A stretch of DNA of 6,009 nucleotides, taken from assembly GCA_016235915.1 (NCBI GenBank), contig JACRIC010000014.1:1-6009 (forward strand), written 5' to 3'. Position 1 is the first letter of the stretch. Each line of letters starts with the position of its first letter. The position numbers and the translations under genes are program-made. Below the pieces are notes generated by a model. The model searched no databases. It was not told the origin of the DNA and worked only from the letters and a program-made list of their open reading frames with translations. The DNA is from Candidatus Peregrinibacteria bacterium. GTDB lineage: Bacteria > Patescibacteriota > Gracilibacteria > UBA1369 > JACRIC01. Positions 5,298-6,009 of this stretch are shown piece after piece.

Positions 5298-5675
5298 TTG
5301 CTTCGAATTCGATTTACAAGAACCGGTCGCAAAAATCAACCCAAGTTCCGCATTGTCGTGGCGGAACATTCAGCTCCCGTAAAAGGGGCGTATTTGGAAA
5401 TTCTTGGACATTATCTCCCTATTGCCAAAGAAAAAACTCTTGTTCTCAATAAGGAGCGAGTTTTGTATTGGATTTCAAAAGGGGCTCAGCCTTCAGACAG
5501 CATTGCTTCACTTTTCAAGCGTCAAGGAATGGACAATATGGACCAATATATTGGTCGGCGGGATTTTCAACGAAAAAATAAGAAGGCAATAAAAGCCGAA
5601 GCGGGAGCCAAGCCGGATACTGCGCCGAAGATTGAAAAAACTGAAAAAGCCGCGGAACCCGTCAAGGCTGGCTAA
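5298..5675 (+). CDS. rpsP: 30S ribosomal protein S16
   Basis: A structural protein of the small ribosomal subunit, binding 16S rRNA in the body and helping its assembly. The sequence MLRIRFTRTGRKNQPKFRIV, then VAEHSAPVKGAYLEILGHYL, is unmistakably S16. The core covers about residues 1-85 (through the QPSDSIASLFKRQGM stretch); residues 90-125 form a Lys/Ala/Glu-rich, low-complexity tail seen in longer S16 variants, giving 125 residues against the usual 80-90. The start is TTG 5298: the family begins two to three residues before the conserved IR, and no ATG or GTG fits. No Shine-Dalgarno is visible; a short palindrome (5303-5312) sits over the first codons and could tune translation, which is only a guess. 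khpA follows after 37 bases. Confidence 0.95.
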   Translation: MLRIRFTRTGRKNQPKFRIVVAEHSAPVKGAYLEILGHYLPIAKEKTLVLNKERVLYWISKGAQPSDSIASLFKRQGMDNMDQYIGRRDFQRKNKKAIKAEAGAKPDTAPKIEKTEKAAEPVKAG

Positions 5676-5712
5676 AGGGACCTTTGATTTTATTTTCCTA
5701 ACTCCCACCCTC

Positions 5713-6009
5713 ATGACTGATAATGATGTCACGCAAGGCCCTGACCGCGATTTTATTGAATGGGTTGTCAAACAGATTGTTGGTCATCCTGACGAAGTTG
5801 AGATTACCAGAACTGTTGATGAGATGGGCGTGCTCATTACTTTAAAGGTGAATAAGGAGGATATGGGGAAAATTATTGGAAAAAACGGGCAAACCGCGAA
5901 GGCGCTTCGGACGCTCCTTCGAATTATCGGATCCAAGCATAATGCACGTGTGAATTTAAAAATTGTGGAACCGGAAGGAGGAGCTGTTGAAATTCCTGAA
6001 GGAGAGTAA
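5713..6009 (+). CDS. khpA: KhpA-like KH-domain RNA-binding protein
   Basis: A small RNA-binding protein with one type II KH domain, thought in other bacteria to act with KhpB in RNA chaperoning and control of cell division and envelope genes. The 98 residues have MDRDFIEW-like helical N-terminal sequence (DFIEWVVKQIVGHPDEVEIT), then the GxxG loop in KIIGKNG (GKNG 56-59) followed by the TAKALRTLLRIIG helix and a final strand NLKIVEP. Length slightly exceeds the typical 75-82 residues because of an N-terminal lead and acidic C-terminus. The start at ATG 5713 is chosen because it directly precedes the conserved region; the frame is open further upstream but overlaps rpsP. Adjacency to rpsP is the standard rpsP-khpA-rimM-trmD order. 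The stop TAA ends exactly at the window edge. Confidence 0.93.
   Translation: MTDNDVTQGPDRDFIEWVVKQIVGHPDEVEITRTVDEMGVLITLKVNKEDMGKIIGKNGQTAKALRTLLRIIGSKHNARVNLKIVEPEGGAVEIPEGE

Noticed and set aside
1..6009. CRISPR array, phage or transposase genes
   Set aside because: No spaced direct repeats and no matching protein patterns found.

Overview
The window looks like a small-genome bacterium of the Patescibacteria (Candidate Phyla Radiation) type. This is an inference. It rests on moderately AT-rich DNA, compact gene packing, mostly absent Shine-Dalgarno sequences, one non-ATG start, a class III ribonucleotide reductase with its own NrdR, and a conserved rpsP-khpA pair. Only standard stop codons are needed; I see no sign of UGA recoding.

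Left part, minus strand (about 77-2724): an nrdR-nrdD operon for anaerobic deoxynucleotide synthesis. A good sigma70-type promoter (2696-2724) carries two NrdR-box-like sites, one filling the -35/-10 spacer and one just downstream of the start point, so the operon should repress itself. Both genes look damaged. nrdR has an in-frame TAA that separates its zinc ribbon from its ATP cone. nrdD stops inside a hairpin repeat (77-107), just after its C-terminal zinc site and before the region that should carry the glycyl radical. A possible convergent reading frame enters from the left edge and also ends in that hairpin.

Middle, minus strand (about 2794-3377): a RelB/RelE-type toxin-antitoxin operon in visibly more AT-rich DNA. 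It has a promoter and an adjoining inverted repeat that is probably its operator. The toxin appears frameshifted at a run of nine A: the expected first strand of the fold is encoded in another frame, one base after the antitoxin stop. Next comes a spacer with hairpins and a tRNA-Asp(GTC) gene (3585-3658, minus).

Right part, plus strand (3777-6009): a GT4-type glycosyltransferase that may be read from a leaderless mRNA, overlapped by a small DUF721/DciA-like gene with a good ribosome binding site. A fresh promoter at the end of that gene then drives rpsP (ribosomal protein S16, TTG start) and khpA (KH-domain RNA-binding protein), the usual start of the rpsP-khpA-rimM-trmD cluster.

I see no CRISPR array, transposase, phage gene or clearly new defence system. 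The most unusual thing is the cluster of three apparent lesions (nrdD end, nrdR nonsense codon, toxin frameshift) within about 3 kb, beside regulatory sites that look intact. This is either recent decay of a non-essential block, unusual expression, or sequence error; the sequence alone cannot decide.
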